Origin: Acidobacteriota bacterium
GTDB taxonomy: Bacteria > Acidobacteriota > Terriglobia > Terriglobales > Acidobacteriaceae
Length of the DNA: 64,000 nt
Direction: 5' to 3'
NCBI GenBank assembly: GCA_018268855.1
Contig: JAFDVR010000010.1
Span: forward strand, 44,815 to 108,814
How positions within the stretch are numbered: position 1 is the first letter of the stretch; the number at the start of each line of letters is the position of its first letter. Both the position numbers and the translations under genes were made by a program. Shown piece after piece: positions 62,249-64,000 of the stretch. Under the pieces are notes generated by a model. The model was not told the origin of the DNA, did not search any database, and was given only the letters and a program-made list of their open reading frames with translations.

Positions 62249-62277
62249 TTGACGCAGCATCCAAACCCCAGTAGGCT
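62249..62277 (+). promoter_or_regulatory. Promoter for a leaderless leader-peptide transcript
   Basis: TTGACG (62249-62254), 17 bases, TAGGCT (62272-62277). Standard spacing places transcription start at 62284-62285, i.e. at or one base before the GTG of the polycysteine ORF, so the message would be leaderless. There is no Shine-Dalgarno before that GTG. Confidence 0.65.
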
Positions 62278-62284
62278 ATTCACA

Positions 62285-62368
62285 GTGTTGACCAACCTCA
62301 TGCGCGCTTGTAGCTGTTGCCCTTGTTGTCAGGGCACGCCCTGCTGCGCCGGTTGTTGTCTGAACTAA
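62285..62368 (+). CDS. Polycysteine leader peptide (27 aa)
   Basis: A 27-codon ORF, GTG to TAA, with cysteine at residues 9, 11, 12, 14, 15, 20, 21, 24 and 25 (core CSCCPCCQGTPCCAGCC). Nine Cys in 27 residues is far above background. Its length, its position between a promoter and a terminator-like hairpin, and its location upstream of a sulfur exporter fit a ribosome-stalling leader that senses cysteinyl-tRNA. Short leaderless polycysteine ORFs with this role are known in mycobacteria. A free Cys-rich metal-binding peptide is the main alternative. Too short for ordinary gene callers. Confidence 0.65.
   Translation: MLTNLMRACSCCPCCQGTPCCAGCCLN
62318..62343 (+). promoter_or_regulatory. Mutually exclusive hairpins inside the leader ORF
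   Basis: CAGGGC/AGGGCA (62330-62336) can pair upstream with TGCCCT (62318-62323) or downstream with GCCCTG (62338-62343). Both six-base stems cannot form together. They overlap the Cys codon clusters, so a stalled ribosome would choose between them. Not folded computationally. Confidence 0.4.
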
Positions 62369-62401
62369 GCGAGACCGCACACACTCGCACCTAGCTCTGG
62401 C

Positions 62402-62434
62402 ACCCACGCAGCCCACAGGCGAGGCGTGGGTTTT
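62402..62434 (+). terminator. Attenuator-like terminator hairpin after the leader
   Basis: ACCCACGC (62402-62409) pairs with GCGTGGGT (62424-62431), with a short inner GCC/GGC stem, followed by TTTTC. It lies 34 bases after the leader stop and before the structural genes, so it must be read through. GCGAG at 62369-62373 can pair with CTCGC (62384-62388), which can alternatively pair with GCGAG (62419-62423) in the terminator loop, a plausible switch. Confidence 0.65.
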
Positions 62435-62506
62435 CTGCTTTCAGAAGCTTCCCTCCTGCATCCGCCGCACAGACAGGCCAGCAACACGCAACTTTCAGGA
62501 GTTCCA

Positions 62507-62665
62507 ATGCTCAGCACCACCCGCAATACGATTTCGCGCTCCCGGGCTACCGCTTCGGCCATCCGCAGTCAGCATTCGGCCCGTATCGATATGGTGGCCA
62601 TCGCGCTTGCCGCAGCCGCCGCCCTGCTTGTCCGCTTCAACATCGTTCCCGGCATCGGCTGGTAG
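62507..62665 (+). CDS. Small membrane protein upstream of YeiH-type exporter
   Basis: A 52-residue protein: polar Ser/Arg/Thr-rich first half, then one hydrophobic helix (VAIALAAAAALLVRFNIVPG) and a short end. AGGAG is 7 bases before the ATG, a better site than for the neighbouring exporter. No family recognised. Its stop is 22 bases before the exporter start, so the two are co-transcribed and possibly partner subunits. A longer in-frame start at 62426 falls inside the terminator and is rejected. Confidence 0.55.
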   Translation: MLSTTRNTISRSRATASAIRSQHSARIDMVAIALAAAAALLVRFNIVPGIGW

Positions 62666-62687
62666 AGCAATCCCGCTGCTTCCAAAG

Positions 62688-63755
62688 ATGGCAACCGCCA
62701 CCACACTCCATGAACCTGTTCAGCAGCGCTCCACCGGCGCAGAGTTCCTGCGCCTTCTGCCAGGGATAGCACTGCTCTTTGGTCTCGGTCTAATCGGCAA
62801 AGTGCTGGAAGGGCTCAGCCGCACCGTTCCGCACTTCCCGCACCTGGAATACGTTCTGTGGGCCATCATCCTTGGCCTCTTCGTCTCCAATACGGTCGGC
62901 GTAAAGAAGATCTTTGTTCCCGGCGTAGCTACTTACGAACTCTGGCTGAAACTCGGTATCGTCCTCGTCGGCGCACGCTTTCTTTTCTCTGACGTTCTCC
63001 ACCTCGGCGGAACGTCTCTGGGCCTGGTCGCCATCGAACTCGTCCTCTCGCTCTCCTTCATGACCATGCTCGGCAAAATCTTCAAACTGCCGCCCAAACT
63101 CACCTCCCTGCTTGCCATCGGCTCCTCCATCTGCGGTGTCACCGCCATCATGGCTGCGCAGGGTGCCATCGACAGTGAAGAAGAAGAAACCTCCACCGCT
63201 ATGGCCGCCATCCTCACGCTCGGCGCCATCGCTCTCTTCACCTTCCCTGCCATCGGACACGCACTCCACATGGGCCAGCAGGCCTACGGCATCTGGACCG
63301 GTCTCGCCGTGGACAACACCGCCGAAGCCACCGTCACCGGCGCACTCTTCGGAGAAGAAGCCGGGCGCTTCGCCGTACTCGCCAAGACAGCCCGTTCTGC
63401 CTTCATCGGCTTCGTCGTGCTCGGCTACGCCGTCTACTGGTCGTCCAAAGGTCAGGCGCACGCGGTCGAAAACAAGGCACTCTTCCTCTGGCAGAAGTTC
63501 CCCAAATTCATCCTCGGCTTCATGGTCCTTTCAGCCTTTGCCACCATGGGCTTCTTTACTCACGACCAGCTCACCAGCCTCTCCAACCTCTCGCGCTGGG
63601 CATTTCTTCCTGCCTTCGCCGGTGTGGGCCTGCGCACCAAATTCAGCGACCTCACAGGACAAGGCTGGCGCCCCATCCTGGTCGGCATCCTCGGAGAGAT
63701 CGCCATCGCACTCATCACCCTCGCGCTCGTCTACTGGACGTATCGCTTCCGCTAG
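62688..63755 (+). CDS. YeiH-family putative sulfate exporter
   Basis: A 355-residue inner-membrane protein with about ten helices, matching the UPF0324/YeiH (Cons_hypoth698) family. Characteristic segments are LWAIILGLFVSNTVGV, LKLGIVLVGARFLFSDVL, LLAIGSSICGVTAIMAAQGA and GVGLRTKFSDLTGQGWRP. Family members are predicted to expel sulfate or sulfonate-related anions; this is not well proven. The ATG at 62688 starts the conserved region. It lies downstream of the polycysteine leader and terminator-like hairpin, so expression is probably cysteine-dependent. Confidence 0.88.
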   Translation: MATATTLHEPVQQRSTGAEFLRLLPGIALLFGLGLIGKVLEGLSRTVPHFPHLEYVLWAIILGLFVSNTVGVKKIFVPGVATYELWLKLGIVLVGARFLFSDVLHLGGTSLGLVAIELVLSLSFMTMLGKIFKLPPKLTSLLAIGSSICGVTAIMAAQGAIDSEEEETSTAMAAILTLGAIALFTFPAIGHALHMGQQAYGIWTGLAVDNTAEATVTGALFGEEAGRFAVLAKTARSAFIGFVVLGYAVYWSSKGQAHAVENKALFLWQKFPKFILGFMVLSAFATMGFFTHDQLTSLSNLSRWAFLPAFAGVGLRTKFSDLTGQGWRPILVGILGEIAIALITLALVYWTYRFR

Positions 63756-63766
63756 GAACATGAGCC

Positions 63767-63814
63767 GTCATTCTGACCCTGAACGCGAAGCGGAAGGGGA
63801 AGAATCTCTGTATT
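63767..63814 (+). repeat. Dispersed intergenic repeat (variant copy 3)
   Basis: GTCATTCTGACCCTGAACGC...AAGAATCTCTGTATT, a variant with an extra insertion of the repeat at 35622 and 44901. It lies between the exporter gene and the insertion sequence end. Confidence 0.6.
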
Positions 63815-63875
63815 CCTTCGTCGAGCCGATGCTCTTGACGGAGGAGGCATGTCGGCTACATCGATGGATAAGGCC

Positions 63876-64000
63876 CTAGGCAGTGTCTGACGAATCGGCG
63901 GCATTGAGTGCGATTTTGATGAAGGCGAGTTTGAGCATGGCGAGGAAGCATTTTGCGAGCTTGTCGAAGCGTGTGGCGGCGGAGCGGAACTGCTTGATTC
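63876..64000 (-). mobile_element. IS5-type transposase, C-terminal end (partial)
   Basis: The minus strand reads 40 codons to a TAG at 63876-63878: IKQFRSAATRFDKLAKCFLA followed by MLKLAFIKIALNAADSSDTA. This matches the C-terminus of IS5/IS1031-like DDE transposases (F(K/R)xxATRYDK...FL). The rest lies outside the window. The element's end would be just left of 63876, near AAGGCCCTAGGCAGTGTCTG, but the inverted repeat cannot be verified here. Confidence 0.8.

Overview
This looks like a chromosomal window from an Acidobacteriota bacterium (Terriglobia / Acidobacteriaceae type). The basis is family resemblance, not a database search: a large Oar-like TonB-dependent receptor with an N-terminal carboxypeptidase-regulatory domain, several secreted Tat-type sulfatases and glycan enzymes, a short helix-turn-helix protein opening with the WKEIAQFFGKGVRTVQRWE pattern common in that phylum, and high-GC, closely packed genes. 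No phage, CRISPR array or complete transposon is visible. One insertion-sequence end enters at the right edge.

Layout. 1-4.6 kb (- strand): a catabolic operon (BNR/sialidase-like secreted enzyme, MFS importer, HpcH/HpaI aldolase, FGGY kinase cut by the window edge). 4.7-11.5 kb: tRNA-Val, an ECF sigma / zinc anti-sigma / DUF3106 cluster, proline dehydrogenase, a GT2 glycosyltransferase, SppA, an HU/IHF protein, a YbgC-like thioesterase and nicotinamidase. 11.5-15 kb: flagellin, fliD and fliS behind an exact FliA-type promoter. 15-25.7 kb: an HTH protein, an acyltransferase-like membrane protein, UbiD, a lone NuoI, a four-gene translationally coupled unit (TlpA, DsbD-alpha, MFS, glycerate kinase), KdsD and a second TlpA. 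25.7-31.3 kb: a sulfatase plus TonB receptor lying between decayed copies of the kdsD and tlpA 3' ends. 31.3-41.3 kb: proS, a bifunctional PBP, then nei overlapping the giant helicase gene lhr. 41.4-50.9 kb: nucleoside and NAD salvage (cdd, deoA, pncB, udk, purine nucleoside phosphorylase, NupC-type transporter), interrupted by a deoxyhypusine-synthase-like gene and a lower-GC orphan. 51-56.8 kb: receiver and Hpt proteins, a DUF4350-type secreted protein, and a 1164-residue collagen-like protein. 56.9-60.5 kb: pgm, a PIN-domain toxin-antitoxin pair and an SDR. 60.5-64 kb: a second sulfatase divergent from a polycysteine leader, a 52-residue membrane protein and a YeiH-type exporter, then an IS5-type transposase end.

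The most striking element is at 62249-62434. A promoter-like sequence is spaced so that transcription would begin at or one base before a GTG codon. That codon opens a 27-codon ORF with nine cysteines, followed by a terminator-like hairpin before the exporter genes. It resembles a cysteine-responsive attenuator, analogous to the leaderless polycysteine ORFs reported in mycobacteria, and it controls a putative sulfate exporter next to a sulfatase. Other points of note are the seven-module collagen-like protein, the tandem-duplication scars around the sulfatase/TonB locus, a four-run G-quadruplex motif inside lhr, and a hairpin-rich gap between fliS and the HTH gene.
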